From Gleimia sp. 6138-11-ORH1 (GTDB lineage Bacteria > Actinomycetota > Actinomycetes > Actinomycetales > Actinomycetaceae), in contig NZ_JANUXV010000005.1 in the NCBI RefSeq assembly GCF_024814355.1, forward strand, positions 1 to 64,000: DNA of 64,000 nucleotides, read 5' to 3'. Below are positions 44,681 to 54,178 of this stretch, in pieces. Under the pieces are notes generated by a model. It saw only the letters and a program-made list of their open reading frames with translations, made no database searches and was not told the origin of the DNA. The first letter of the stretch is position 1, and every line of letters starts with the position of its first letter. Made by a program: the position numbers and the translations under genes.

Positions 44681-46294
44681 TCAACATTCGACCACATTAA
44701 CCGCTAAACCACCGGCGGAAGTTTCCTTATATTTCGAGTGCATATCCACCCCGGTCTGCCGCATAGTTTCAATCGCCGCGTCCAAAGAAACCGTATGCCG
44801 GCCATCTCCCAATAACGCCATACGAGCAGCATTAATCGACTTAACTGCCGCAATCGCATTACGTTCAATACAAGGAATCTGCACCAGCCCTCCAATCGGA
44901 TCACAGGTGAGCCCCAAAGAATGTTCCATCGCAATCTCTGCCGCATTTTCCACCTGCGCAGATGTTCCTCCCAAGGCGGAAGCCAACCCAGCAGCTGCCA
45001 TTGCAGAAGCTGAACCTACTTCGCCTTGACACCCAACTTCCGCTCCCGCGATCGAAGCATTCGTCTTAATAATCGCCCCAATCGCAGTGGCTGCCAGCAG
45101 GAAGTTCCGAACCGCTTCAACACGGTTTTCCTGCCCCTCAGGACAAAAATTCACTAAGTATCCGAGCACTGCTGGAATCACTCCGGCCGCACCGTTTGTT
45201 GGAGCAGTTACGACTCGATGCCCTGCAGCATTTTCTTCATTTACTGCCAGGGCATACAGATTAACGAACTCCATCGCTCGTAACGGATCGTTCTCGCACC
45301 CCAGCCAAGCACCTGGGCCACACGGGTTAGCTACCGCTTCTTCAACCGTTTCCCCTTTACGCCCTCCTAAAGCTCGGAAAAGACCCGGCGCACGGCGATT
45401 CACCTTTAACCCACCCGGTAAAACTCCTTCGGTGGAACAACCAGATTCAATACATTCAGCCATAGTTTGATGAATTAAATCTAAATAGGCATTCACTTCC
45501 GCCCTCGGACGCGAAGCCTCCTCATTTGCTCGCACTACATCGGCAATACTCAACCCGTTTTCCGCACAAATCTCCAATAGCTGCGCGGTATTCGCAAACG
45601 GATACGGAGCAGGATTAGCGTAAGTTTCCACTGCAGCTGGAGCAGCTAACGCAACCACATCTGGGATAGCTGGATCAGCGGAACGGTCCTCCATCACAAA
45701 ACCGCCCCCCACTGAATAGTAGGTGCGCGCAAAATCAATCGTCTGCACCGGTTCAACCTCGGTGTTCACCAAACGCGCTGTAATCGTCAAACCATTCACA
45801 TGATAGGGCAAAACTGTAAACGGCTTGAACTGCATATCTTTAGCATGGTCAAAAGCAACTTCACAGCCGCAGGCTAAGTTAATTTTCTGCTCTGCGATCA
45901 CTCTTTCTAAACAGTTAGCTACCACTGGTCCCGGAACAGTATCCGGCAAGTACCCCTCTAAACCCAGTAGCACTGCCCGGTCAGTGGAGTGACCTTTCCC
46001 AGTTGCCCCTAAGGAGCCGAAAAGTTCCACCGTAAACCCGACGATTTGTAGTTTCCCATCTTTAATCTGATGTGCGTGGGCTTCTTCTAAGGCAGTAACA
46101 AAAGCTAAACCGGCGCGCATCGGACCCACCGTATGTGAAGAGGAAGGGCCAATCCCAATTCGGAACATGTCAAAGACAGAGAGGGGGCGAGCCACTTCCT
46201 CAGCGCGGTCATGTCCAGAGATTAACCCAGCTGCCGTAGCAAATTCAGTTGGCTCAATCAGAGGCTGGTTAGAAACCTGGTTTGCGTCCCCCAC
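44681..46294 (-). CDS. sdaA: L-serine dehydratase (iron-sulfur type, single chain)
   Basis: A 537-residue enzyme converting L-serine to pyruvate and ammonia with a [4Fe-4S] cluster. SVFDMFRIGIGPSSSHTVGPMRAG opens the beta domain, and the cluster cysteines are in AEVGCQGEVGSA, GLTCDPIGG and QIPCIERNA. It carries about 37 residues before SVFDMF, more than the usual few, and is longer than the roughly 455-residue norm. GTG start with AAAGGG upstream; the extension could be partly misassigned but no better start is visible. Confidence 0.94.
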   Translation of the reverse strand: MGDANQVSNQPLIEPTEFATAAGLISGHDRAEEVARPLSVFDMFRIGIGPSSSHTVGPMRAGLAFVTALEEAHAHQIKDGKLQIVGFTVELFGSLGATGKGHSTDRAVLLGLEGYLPDTVPGPVVANCLERVIAEQKINLACGCEVAFDHAKDMQFKPFTVLPYHVNGLTITARLVNTEVEPVQTIDFARTYYSVGGGFVMEDRSADPAIPDVVALAAPAAVETYANPAPYPFANTAQLLEICAENGLSIADVVRANEEASRPRAEVNAYLDLIHQTMAECIESGCSTEGVLPGGLKVNRRAPGLFRALGGRKGETVEEAVANPCGPGAWLGCENDPLRAMEFVNLYALAVNEENAAGHRVVTAPTNGAAGVIPAVLGYLVNFCPEGQENRVEAVRNFLLAATAIGAIIKTNASIAGAEVGCQGEVGSASAMAAAGLASALGGTSAQVENAAEIAMEHSLGLTCDPIGGLVQIPCIERNAIAAVKSINAARMALLGDGRHTVSLDAAIETMRQTGVDMHSKYKETSAGGLAVNVVEC

Positions 46295-46384
46295 GTTACC
46301 TGCCCTTTCGCGTTTTCTCAGTTAAGATTTCATTGTTAAGTATTTACTAATACTACCTGCCTACGCGAATTTGGAGCGGTTAAG

Positions 46385-47116
46385 ATGAAGTTTCCTCAGT
46401 TCAAGTTTGAAACGCCCGCGGTAACGGTCATTGTCGCCGCGATGGAACTGGAATTGGCGCCCTTTTTGCAGGCAACTAAAGTGCGGCAGTCATTTTTGGT
46501 AGCGAATCAGGAGTTTCATTTAGGCACTTGGCTGGGCAGAGAAGTTCTTTTAGTTCGCTCTGGAATTGGTTTAGTTAATGCGGCCACTGCTGCTAGTCGA
46601 GCACTTTCATTTGTATCTGCTGGCAGTAGCGCCGTGGCCGGTTACCTGTGCGTCGGCACCTGTGGCGGTTTGGCAGCTTCAGTTAGAGTTCGCGACGCGA
46701 TTGTGGGGAGTTCTTTTATTTTCTCGAGGGCGGACGCCACTGCCTTTGGTTATGCCCCCGGTCAGGTCCCCGGACTTCCGGTAGATTTTCCTGCAACGTT
46801 GGAGGTTTTACCGAACCTATCTAAAGTAAGTGCTGACAGTGAGTTTCCGCGGGTGCTGGTGGGGGCGGTAGCGTCATCGGATGCTTTTGTGACGGAAGCT
46901 AATGTGGAAGATACCCGCGAGCGTTTCCCCGCTGTGTTGGGAGTGGATATGGAATCTGCTGCGGCTGCGCAAGTGTGCTTTTTAAGTGAGGTGCCGTTTG
47001 TTTCGGCGCGGGGAGTTTCTGACCTGTGTGGTCCAGCGGCGGGGCAGGATTTCCATATTGCGGCAGAAGAAGCTGCGTTAGTTTCTTTCCGAACTGTTTC
47101 AAAACTTTTAGGGTGA
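46385..47116 (+). CDS. 5'-methylthioadenosine/S-adenosylhomocysteine nucleosidase-type protein
   Basis: A 243-residue purine nucleosidase family protein. AAMELELAPFL (catalytic-region Glu), GVDMESAAAAQVCF and SARGVSDLCGPAAGQDF (catalytic Asp) are the MTAN/futalosine-hydrolase motifs. It recycles methylthioadenosine and S-adenosylhomocysteine, or alternatively acts on futalosine; motifs favour MTAN slightly. The start has GGAG 9 nt upstream. Confidence 0.85.
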   Translation: MKFPQFKFETPAVTVIVAAMELELAPFLQATKVRQSFLVANQEFHLGTWLGREVLLVRSGIGLVNAATAASRALSFVSAGSSAVAGYLCVGTCGGLAASVRVRDAIVGSSFIFSRADATAFGYAPGQVPGLPVDFPATLEVLPNLSKVSADSEFPRVLVGAVASSDAFVTEANVEDTRERFPAVLGVDMESAAAAQVCFLSEVPFVSARGVSDLCGPAAGQDFHIAAEEAALVSFRTVSKLLG

Positions 47117-47147
47117 TTTATCCCCCAGTTATAGGGGGGTAGATAGC

Positions 47148-47181
47148 AAAAAACTCCGTCGCCAATTTGGCTTCGGAGTTT
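47148..47181 (-). terminator. Terminator of tRNA-Leu
   Basis: An 8-bp stem (aaactccg / cggagttt) with a 15-nt loop is followed on the minus strand by a T-run. It begins 8 nt after the tRNA gene and may also serve the convergent nucleosidase gene. Confidence 0.75.
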
Positions 47182-47188
47182 AATCTTG

Positions 47189-47272
47189 TGCGCGAGGGGG
47201 GAGTCGAACCCCCATGCCCGCAAGGGCACACGGACCTGAACCGTGCGCGTCTACCTATTCCGCCACCCGCGC
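47189..47272 (-). tRNA. tRNA-Leu (anticodon CAG)
   Basis: An 84-nt class II tRNA: acceptor GCGCGGG/CTCGCGC (one mismatch), anticodon stem CACGG/CCGTG, loop TTCAGGT (CAG), variable arm TGCCCTTGCGGGCA, T-arm GGGGGTTCGACTCCCCC. CCA is not encoded. Confidence 0.95.
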
Positions 47273-47336
47273 AAGACTAGATAAGTCTACCTAAAAAAAT
47301 CCCGGTTACGCAAATTCAGTTTCCTTTCCTCTAGGG

Positions 47337-47342
47337 TAAACT
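47337..47342 (+). promoter_or_regulatory. Probable -10 element of the fhaA-pknB operon
   Basis: TAAACT, the same hexamer as before hrpA and the formate channel, lies 54 nt upstream of the fhaA start. Here a ribosome site follows, so the mRNA would have a leader. The -35 is weak. Confidence 0.4.
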
Positions 47343-47396
47343 AGAAATAATACGAGTATCTAAACGGAATCGAACATCTTATGGAAGGAGCCAAAA

Positions 47397-48095
47397 TTGG
47401 GTATCCTAAGTCGGTTTGAATCCGCCATGGAAAAAGGCGTGCAGGGGACTTTCGCGAAAGTGTTTCGCAGTAGTCTAAAACCGGTTGATATTACTTCTGC
47501 GGTGCGTAAACGCATGGAGGAAGATGTTCAGGAATTTGCGCGTGACCATATTGTGGCTCCTAATCGTTTCGTGGTGAGTGTTTCACGGACTGATTATAAG
47601 AAGTTAGAAGATTTGGGTTTAGAAGCTATTGCCAGCGAAATTGAAAATACGGCACTGCAGTATGCGCAGGAAAATGATTATTCTTTGCTGGGTCCAGTTT
47701 CCGTTGAATTTGAGTTGGGAGCTGATGAGCTTACTGGACAGTTAGAGATCAGCGCTCAGTTGGAGCGTGGTCCGGTGGCTCCAGCTGTTAGCCAAGCTGC
47801 TTCAACTGATCATCCGATTATTGAAATTGAAGGGGAGCGTTGGCTTTTAACTCAGCCAGTTACGGTGATTGGTCGGAGTGTGGAAGCCGATATCACTATT
47901 GCCGATTCAGGGATTTCGCGGAAGCATTTGGAGTTACGGAAAACTCCAGACGGGGTGATTGCCACCGATTTAGGTTCTACGAATGGGCTATTCGTTGAGG
48001 GCTATAAGGTAGATGCCGCAACTTTGGTTGATGGTAATCAGCTGGTGATTGGCCGGACACGGATTTTGTTCCGCACCTCTGATGAGGTCTACTGA
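47397..48095 (+). CDS. fhaA: FhaA-like protein (DUF3662 plus FHA domain)
   Basis: A 232-residue cytoplasmic protein. The N-terminal DUF3662 domain (about residues 1-120, GILSRFESAMEKGVQGTFAKVFRSSLKPVDITSAV) and a C-terminal FHA domain (about 140-232: VIGRSVEADITIADSGISRKHLEL ... DLGSTNGLFV) are joined by only about 20 residues. M. tuberculosis FhaA is over 500 residues with a long linker, so this is a minimal version. TTG start with AAGGAG 7 nt upstream. It reads phosphothreonine signals from the kinases of the same operon. Confidence 0.9.
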   Translation: MGILSRFESAMEKGVQGTFAKVFRSSLKPVDITSAVRKRMEEDVQEFARDHIVAPNRFVVSVSRTDYKKLEDLGLEAIASEIENTALQYAQENDYSLLGPVSVEFELGADELTGQLEISAQLERGPVAPAVSQAASTDHPIIEIEGERWLLTQPVTVIGRSVEADITIADSGISRKHLELRKTPDGVIATDLGSTNGLFVEGYKVDAATLVDGNQLVIGRTRILFRTSDEVY

Positions 48096-48149
48096 ACTCA
48101 TTTCAACTTTATCCATGCACAGTAACTATAGTTTTCAAGGACAGCACTC

Positions 48150-48638
48150 ATGACTTCAGATTTAGCGTTCACGGTTTTCCGTTTCGCCTACCTGTTTTTA
48201 TTGTGGGCAGTTGTTTTGGGAACTATCTCAGTGCTGCGCCAGGATATTTTTGGAACCGTGGTTACTCCCCGGGGTAAAGGGCGGTTAAGTAAAGAAGTTA
48301 AGGAAAAAAAGCGGCGAACCCGCGGTTTGGGTAAAGCGCCACTTGATAATCCGGCTTTACTGATTACGTCCGGTCCACTGCTGGGGACTTCGTTAGCTCT
48401 GACCAATGCGGAAGTAATTATTGGTCGGTCTCCGTCCGCTACTTTAGTTTTAGATGATTCTTATGCTTCTTCTCAGCATGCGCGGATTTATAAGGCAGAA
48501 AATATTTGGTATGTCGAAGACTTAGGTTCCACTAATGGAACTTATTTGGATGATGAGCGGATTCATTATCCGCAGCCACTTAGTGTTGGGAAAATTTTAA
48601 GAATTGGTCAATCTACCTTTGAGTTGGTGAACCAATGA
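48150..48638 (+). CDS. fhaB: FhaB/FipA-like membrane FHA protein
   Basis: A 162-residue protein with an N-terminal membrane segment (about residues 8-28) and a C-terminal FHA domain (VIIGRSPSATLVLDDSYASSQHARI ... DLGSTNGTYLDDERI). It links phospho-signalling to division and elongation proteins in mycobacteria. It overlaps the phosphatase gene by ATGA. Confidence 0.9.
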   Translation: MTSDLAFTVFRFAYLFLLWAVVLGTISVLRQDIFGTVVTPRGKGRLSKEVKEKKRRTRGLGKAPLDNPALLITSGPLLGTSLALTNAEVIIGRSPSATLVLDDSYASSQHARIYKAENIWYVEDLGSTNGTYLDDERIHYPQPLSVGKILRIGQSTFELVNQ

Positions 48639-49867
48639 CCGTAGAGTTTCGTTATGCTGCCCGCTCTGATGTGGGTTTGATTCGTAAGTCTAATCAGGAT
48701 TCTGGTTATGCTGGCCCGCATCTGCTGATTTTAGCTGATGGTGTGGGTGGCTCTGCTGGGGGCGATTTAGCGTCTTCAATTGTGGTGGGACACTTAGCTC
48801 ATCTTGATACCGACTCTTATCCTGCTGAAGATATGTTAGGTCTGTTGCGTAAAGGGTTGGCGGATACGCGTACGGAACTTTTAGAGCGCGCTAAGGTTGA
48901 TCCGAAGTTAAAGGGGATGGGAACTACCTGCATCGCTTTAATGCGTAGTGGTAATAAGTTAGCGATGGTTCACGTGGGTGATTCGCGAGCTTATTTGCTG
49001 CGTGATGGGCGTCTTACGCAGGTTACTTCTGACCATTCTTTTGTGCAGTATTTGGTTGATACGGGGCAGATTACTGAAAAGGAAGCTGAAACTCACGCGC
49101 AGCGAAACGTGGTTTTGAAGGTTCTTTCTTCTACGGAAATTGATGGCACCCCTGATGAGTCTTTGCGTGAGGCTATTGTGGGTGACCGCTGGCTACTTTG
49201 TTCTGATGGTCTTTCCGGGGTGGTGTCTGATGATACTATTTGCGCGGTTATGCAAGAGTATGCTGACCCGGACGAGTGTGCCGACATACTACTTGAGTTA
49301 GCTTTGCGTGCGGGAGGACCGGATAACATCACAGTTGTGTTAGCTGAGGTGGTTCCGGCAGGTACTTTAGTTGAGCAGACTCCGCAGATTGTTGGTGCGG
49401 TTGCTGTTGATCGGGCTCGTCCTACTCGTGGTTCTAAAGGGGCGGCGGGGAAAGCAGCTTCTATTTCTGCGGCAGATAATTTAGATTTATTCGAGGACGA
49501 TGCTCCGTCCCTTCCGGTACCTCGACGCACTTGGCTAACTCCGTTTTTGGCTTTAGTTATTACTGCGGTTCTGGGCTTAGGAATTTGGGCTGGTTATGCC
49601 TGGTCGCAACAGCAGTATTATGCGTTGATTAAAGACGATAAAATCTTAATTTATCAAGGTATACCACAGACTATTGGTCCGATTGAACTATCTCATCCGG
49701 TTGGAATTTCTAAAGTTGATCCAAAACTATTGCGCCCAGTTGAGTTAGAAAGACTTAAAGAACCAGTCCGCCGCAATAGCCGCGAAGCTATCGATAGCTA
49801 CCTGGAAACTTTAGAGAAACAACAGGGAGCAGGACAGTCTAAGCCGGAAAGTTCCGGGGGGAACTAA
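48635..49867 (+). CDS. pstP: PP2C-family Ser/Thr phosphatase PstP
   Basis: A 410-residue membrane phosphatase opposing PknA/PknB. Metal-binding motifs are RKSNQDSGY, LLILADGVGGSAGGD, HVGDSRAYLLRDG, LLCSDGLSG and GGPDNITVVLAEV. One membrane segment (about residues 290-315) and a C-terminal outside tail follow. Its stop codon overlaps the rodA start (TAATG). Confidence 0.95.
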   Translation: MTVEFRYAARSDVGLIRKSNQDSGYAGPHLLILADGVGGSAGGDLASSIVVGHLAHLDTDSYPAEDMLGLLRKGLADTRTELLERAKVDPKLKGMGTTCIALMRSGNKLAMVHVGDSRAYLLRDGRLTQVTSDHSFVQYLVDTGQITEKEAETHAQRNVVLKVLSSTEIDGTPDESLREAIVGDRWLLCSDGLSGVVSDDTICAVMQEYADPDECADILLELALRAGGPDNITVVLAEVVPAGTLVEQTPQIVGAVAVDRARPTRGSKGAAGKAASISAADNLDLFEDDAPSLPVPRRTWLTPFLALVITAVLGLGIWAGYAWSQQQYYALIKDDKILIYQGIPQTIGPIELSHPVGISKVDPKLLRPVELERLKEPVRRNSREAIDSYLETLEKQQGAGQSKPESSGGN

Positions 49868-51267
49868 TGGCAACCGTAACTGTTTCAACCAGTAAACCGC
49901 AACCCGTTTTTCAGTATGTTTTGCTGCTCTTAGCGTTAGCGATGGGAGTCGGCGGTTACATCCTCACTTCTTTAAACCGCACCGGAGCACTCCCTGCTAA
50001 TTTAGGGGTTCACATTGCCCTTTTGGTGGCGTTGGGCCTGGGGGGAACTCTCTTAGTGCGCTACTTTGCCCCTTATGCCGATCCGGTGATTTTGCCTTTA
50101 GCGGTTGGCTTAACCGGTTTAGGTTTGGCCATGATCTATCGGATTGACATGGCTTATACGATTACCGGCGAACCGGTGGTCGGCATTAAACAGCTGATTC
50201 TGGTTGGGGTAGGCTTAACCGCAGCATTCGTAGTACTAATCGTAATTCGCGATCATCGAGTACTGCGAAAATACACGTTCACCGCCATGTTCGTCTCCAT
50301 TTTGCTGCTACTGTCTCCATTTATTCCAGGTTTAGGGAGAGCTAAATACGGAGCTAAAATCTGGATTTCCCTGGGGCCTTTTTCTCTGCAACCAGCTGAG
50401 TTCGTGAAAATTACCCTGGCTGTTTTCTTTGCCGGATACCTGGTAGCAAATCGTGATTCTCTGGCGGTTGGCGGCCCGAAAGTATTGGGAATTCGCTTGC
50501 CTCGAATTAGAGATTTAGGGCCGATCTTAGTTGTCTGGGGTATCTCTGTCATTATTTTAGTAATGCAACGTGACCTGGGTACGTCTCTTCTCTACTTCGG
50601 TCTTTTCGTAGCGATGATTTATGTAGCTACCAACCGCACTTCTTGGATTATTTTAGGTGGTTTGCTTTTCATTCCGGCTGCACTGGTGGCTACAAAACTA
50701 TTTAGCCACGTAGGGCGACGGGTGAATATTTGGCTCAATGCGTTTGACCCTGAGATTTATGATATGGTGGGCGGTTCCCACCAGGTTGTGCAAGGACAGT
50801 TCGGCATGGCCTCTGGAGGACTCTTTGGTACCGGTTGGGGGTTGGGCTATCCGAACCTGGTTCCTTTTGCGAACTCTGATTTCATTTTGGCGTCCTTAGC
50901 AGAAGAACTGGGTTTAACCGGTTTAATGGCTATTTTACTAATGTACTTAATCTTGATTGAACGTGGTTTCCGCGCTGCGATTGGGGTAAGAGACGGGTTT
51001 GGAAAACTCTTAGCTGTCGGTATTTCTTTCTCTCTAGCCCTGCAACTTTTCGTTGTTTTAGGGGGAATCACCCGACTAATTCCACTAACTGGTTTAACTG
51101 CGCCTTTCTTAGCGCAAGGCGGATCATCCATGGTTTCTTCTTGGATCGCGATTGCGCTTTTACTTCGCATTTCTGATGCGGCGCGTCGCCCCACGCCCCT
51201 GCCAGTAAACGATGCGGGGACAGAAAAATCTAAGAAAGTTACTGTCAGAAGTGGAGCGTCCGCATGA
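49867..51267 (+). CDS. rodA: RodA/FtsW SEDS-family glycosyltransferase
   Basis: A 466-residue polytopic protein that polymerises peptidoglycan glycan strands. SEDS motifs include FSLQPAEFVKITLAVFFAGYL, VMQRDLGTSLLYFGLF, GLFGTGWGLGYPN ... ANSDFILASLAEELGL and PLTGLTAPFLAQGGSSM. It pairs with the PBP encoded next, overlapping by ATGA. Confidence 0.95.
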   Translation: MATVTVSTSKPQPVFQYVLLLLALAMGVGGYILTSLNRTGALPANLGVHIALLVALGLGGTLLVRYFAPYADPVILPLAVGLTGLGLAMIYRIDMAYTITGEPVVGIKQLILVGVGLTAAFVVLIVIRDHRVLRKYTFTAMFVSILLLLSPFIPGLGRAKYGAKIWISLGPFSLQPAEFVKITLAVFFAGYLVANRDSLAVGGPKVLGIRLPRIRDLGPILVVWGISVIILVMQRDLGTSLLYFGLFVAMIYVATNRTSWIILGGLLFIPAALVATKLFSHVGRRVNIWLNAFDPEIYDMVGGSHQVVQGQFGMASGGLFGTGWGLGYPNLVPFANSDFILASLAEELGLTGLMAILLMYLILIERGFRAAIGVRDGFGKLLAVGISFSLALQLFVVLGGITRLIPLTGLTAPFLAQGGSSMVSSWIAIALLLRISDAARRPTPLPVNDAGTEKSKKVTVRSGASA

Positions 51268-52727
51268 ACCCGCAGATTCGTAAACTTTTCTTAGTTGCTT
51301 TCTCAATGGTTATTTCATTGATGCTAGCCTCCACCTACTTGCAATTTTGGGCAGCGCCTTCTTTAAATGCCGACGGGCGTAATACGCGCACTTTCTTACA
51401 CGCCGCAGAAAAAGACCGCGGCCCAATTGTGGTGGACGGTGAAGCAGTCGCAAAATCTGTACAAATTGCTAACAGTCGCCGTTTTGATCGCACCTACCCG
51501 CAGGGACCTCTCTATGCGCCTGTAACCGGCTGGTTTTCAGCAAACTTAAACTCGGCAACTGGTTTAGAGTCTGTTTCAGCGCAGGTTCTAAACGGGGAAG
51601 CTCCCAGTTTGTGGACACAACGTTTCCTTAATACGATTACTGGTAAACCACGCCAAGGCAACGGCATTGAACTCACCTTAGATTCTCAAATGCAGCAGGT
51701 AGCAGCTGCCGCATTAGGAGACAAAAAAGGCGCGGTTGTGGCATTAAATCCGAAAACCGGAGAAATCTTAGCTCTCTACTCATCTCCCAGTTTCGACCCT
51801 AATCAGCTAGCGGGAAGTAATTCCGAAGCTGCCCTAGCCTACGCTCAAACTCTAGAAACCGATCCGAAACGACCTTTAAATAATCGAGTTACCGACGGTT
51901 CTTCCTATGCTCCGGGGTCAGTTTTTAAAATAATTACCACCGCTGTTTTATTAGAAAATGGGGTAACTACTGAAACTCAGTTGCAGGGCCCAGCACAAAT
52001 TACCCTACCTGGCTCAAACGTGTCTGTCCCAAACTTCTCAGGAGGCCCCTGCCTGAACGGGACACCAACTTTAGCGGAAGCATTCGCTATTTCTTGTAAT
52101 ACTCCGTTCATTGACGAAGCCCTTAAACTTGACCCACAACTACTGCGGGATAAAGCCGAAGATTTTGGCTTCGGTGAAGCTACTGAAATCCCTCTAAAAG
52201 TAACTGCCTCTAACTTCCCTGAAGAAAACGATTTAGCGCAAATCGGGTTAGCTTCCATCGGACAGGGACAAGTTACTGCTTCACCTTTACAAATGGCAAT
52301 GGTTACGGCGGCGATAGCCAACGAGGGTAAAATCATGAAACCTCAGCTGATTCGCTCAGTTTTGTCTTCTGATTTAGAAAAAGTACAGTCCATTACCCCA
52401 GAAGTTTACGCCACCCCAATTTCTGCTGAAGTAGCTAAATCCTTAACTACCTTAATGGTAGAAACCGTTAATCAACCGTATGGCACCGGAACGGGAATTT
52501 CTATTCCCGGGGTGCAGGTAGCTGCGAAAACTGGCACTGCGGAAACAGGTGTACCCGGGTATGCCAATGCTTGGGTGACTGCTTTTGCGCCGGCGGATAA
52601 TCCCCAGATCGTTGTTGCCGTTTTAGTTGAAGGTGATGAATCTAAACCAGCTCGCTACGGTGCTGTAGATGGAGCACCCATTGCGAAAGCAGTTCTTGAA
52701 GCCGGATTGTCGAAAGGAGGTAACTAG
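51264..52727 (+). CDS. pbpA: Class B penicillin-binding protein PbpA
   Basis: A 487-residue transpeptidase cross-linking septal or lateral peptidoglycan. N-terminal membrane anchor (about residues 8-28), then the penicillin-binding motifs SYAPGSVFKI (S-x-x-K), SCN and AAKTGTAET (KTG). It lies between rodA and pknA as in mycobacteria. Confidence 0.95.
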   Translation: MNPQIRKLFLVAFSMVISLMLASTYLQFWAAPSLNADGRNTRTFLHAAEKDRGPIVVDGEAVAKSVQIANSRRFDRTYPQGPLYAPVTGWFSANLNSATGLESVSAQVLNGEAPSLWTQRFLNTITGKPRQGNGIELTLDSQMQQVAAAALGDKKGAVVALNPKTGEILALYSSPSFDPNQLAGSNSEAALAYAQTLETDPKRPLNNRVTDGSSYAPGSVFKIITTAVLLENGVTTETQLQGPAQITLPGSNVSVPNFSGGPCLNGTPTLAEAFAISCNTPFIDEALKLDPQLLRDKAEDFGFGEATEIPLKVTASNFPEENDLAQIGLASIGQGQVTASPLQMAMVTAAIANEGKIMKPQLIRSVLSSDLEKVQSITPEVYATPISAEVAKSLTTLMVETVNQPYGTGTGISIPGVQVAAKTGTAETGVPGYANAWVTAFAPADNPQIVVAVLVEGDESKPARYGAVDGAPIAKAVLEAGLSKGGN

Positions 52728-54178
52728 TGAACTATCACGCAGCTACCTCTAATCATCCTGGAAAAGTCATTGGCGGACGCTACACGCTGATTACTCAGCT
52801 TGCAATTGGTGGCATGGGAGAAGTTTGGGCTGCTCGCGACCAAATTACTGCTCGTAAAGTTGCCATTAAAGTATTGAAACCAGAATTAGCTGGGCAAGAA
52901 GCGTTTTTAACGCGCCTTCGTATTGAAGCGCAAAATGCCATGCAAATCCGCCACCAAAACATTGCCGCTGTCTTAGATCACGGCGAACTTAACGGGGTGG
53001 GTTGGATTGTTATGGAACTGGTTGAAGGTCGTCCCTTTAACGAGTTTTTACAGCCTGGACATAGGCTCTCCCCAGCCGAAGTTGTGCCAGTACTCATTCA
53101 AATCGCACACGCCTTACAAGCTGCCAAAACAAGTAACGTAGTACACCGCGACATTAAACCTTCGAATATTTTAATCACCGATTCTGGGATTGTGAAGCTC
53201 ACTGACTTTGGGATTTCAACTATGCCTAACCAGGTGGCTTTAACTGATGTGGGGATGGTGATGGGAACCGCCCAGTACCTCTCCCCAGAACAGGCCATGG
53301 GAGAATCAGCCACGCATTTATCCGATCTTTACGCCCTGGGGGTAATCGCGTACGAAGCACTGTGCGGACGCCGTCCTTTCACAGGAAAAACTCAAGTTGA
53401 TATTGCCTTTGCGCACGTAAACGATCCGGTTCCAGAACTGCCCGCTTTTGTCCCTAATCAGTTACGGAAACTGATTTTACGAATGCTTCGTAAACATCCA
53501 AAAGATCGTCAGCCAGACTTTACTGCGGTAATTCGTGAGTTAGAAAAAGCAGCTAAATCCCTGGAGATTTCTACAGCTCCGCGTCCAGTTACGCTCCCTC
53601 AAACTGATTCCGCGCAAAGATCTAGCAAACCGGCAGATCGGTTAAAAACACCGTTAAGCAGCTCAGCCAAAACCGGTTCAGCCAGACGAAAAACCGTTTT
53701 GGGGCGCCCTCGGGTAAGAAGAAAACTTGCTGACCCACTCAAAGGGCAAACCCGCGCACTTTGGCTTTCTCAGCCAGCGGATCCTGCCAATGCCAGCGAG
53801 GGCGCAGCTAAATCACCAACCCGCCCCCGCGTCGCAGGGGCTTCGACCGATGAGCGCGACTGGAAACCCAAAGCTGATTTGCGTCCGCAAAATCCCGGTG
53901 CGAAAGCTGCCGATAAACACCTGTTTTCTCCTTACGGTCCGCTCTACGGAGGGCGCACCCAACGCTCACCGGCAAATTCAATCCGGCACCAGAGGGAAAA
54001 TCCTAATGGCACAATTACAGAACTGCTTGTTTTCGGATTAGTGCTCTTCCTCTTTTCCTTTATCTTTTTCTACATTCAATCCAGTCCCCCAATGCAGACA
54101 ACTCAATCTGCAAACTATCGAGTTACGCCAGTAACTCACTTGATAAAAAATACCCCTTCGGAGGTCCAAAAATGGTAA
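52727..54178 (+). CDS. pknA: Membrane Ser/Thr protein kinase PknA
   Basis: A 483-residue kinase. Kinase domain about residues 18-285: glycine loop AIGGMGEVWAA, VAIKVLKPEL, catalytic HRDIKPSNILI, LTDFGIST, GTAQYLSPEQ. A basic, proline-rich juxtamembrane region (about 290-420) leads to one membrane segment (TELLVFGLVLFLFSFIFFYI) and a short outside tail without PASTA domains. The GTG start overlaps the pbpA stop by one base, with GGAGG upstream. Confidence 0.93.
   Translation: MNYHAATSNHPGKVIGGRYTLITQLAIGGMGEVWAARDQITARKVAIKVLKPELAGQEAFLTRLRIEAQNAMQIRHQNIAAVLDHGELNGVGWIVMELVEGRPFNEFLQPGHRLSPAEVVPVLIQIAHALQAAKTSNVVHRDIKPSNILITDSGIVKLTDFGISTMPNQVALTDVGMVMGTAQYLSPEQAMGESATHLSDLYALGVIAYEALCGRRPFTGKTQVDIAFAHVNDPVPELPAFVPNQLRKLILRMLRKHPKDRQPDFTAVIRELEKAAKSLEISTAPRPVTLPQTDSAQRSSKPADRLKTPLSSSAKTGSARRKTVLGRPRVRRKLADPLKGQTRALWLSQPADPANASEGAAKSPTRPRVAGASTDERDWKPKADLRPQNPGAKAADKHLFSPYGPLYGGRTQRSPANSIRHQRENPNGTITELLVFGLVLFLFSFIFFYIQSSPPMQTTQSANYRVTPVTHLIKNTPSEVQKW

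Noticed and set aside
47121-47139. Hairpin tcccc...gggg after the nucleosidase gene
   Set aside because: Only 4-5 bp with no T-run; the stronger hairpin at 47151 explains termination.
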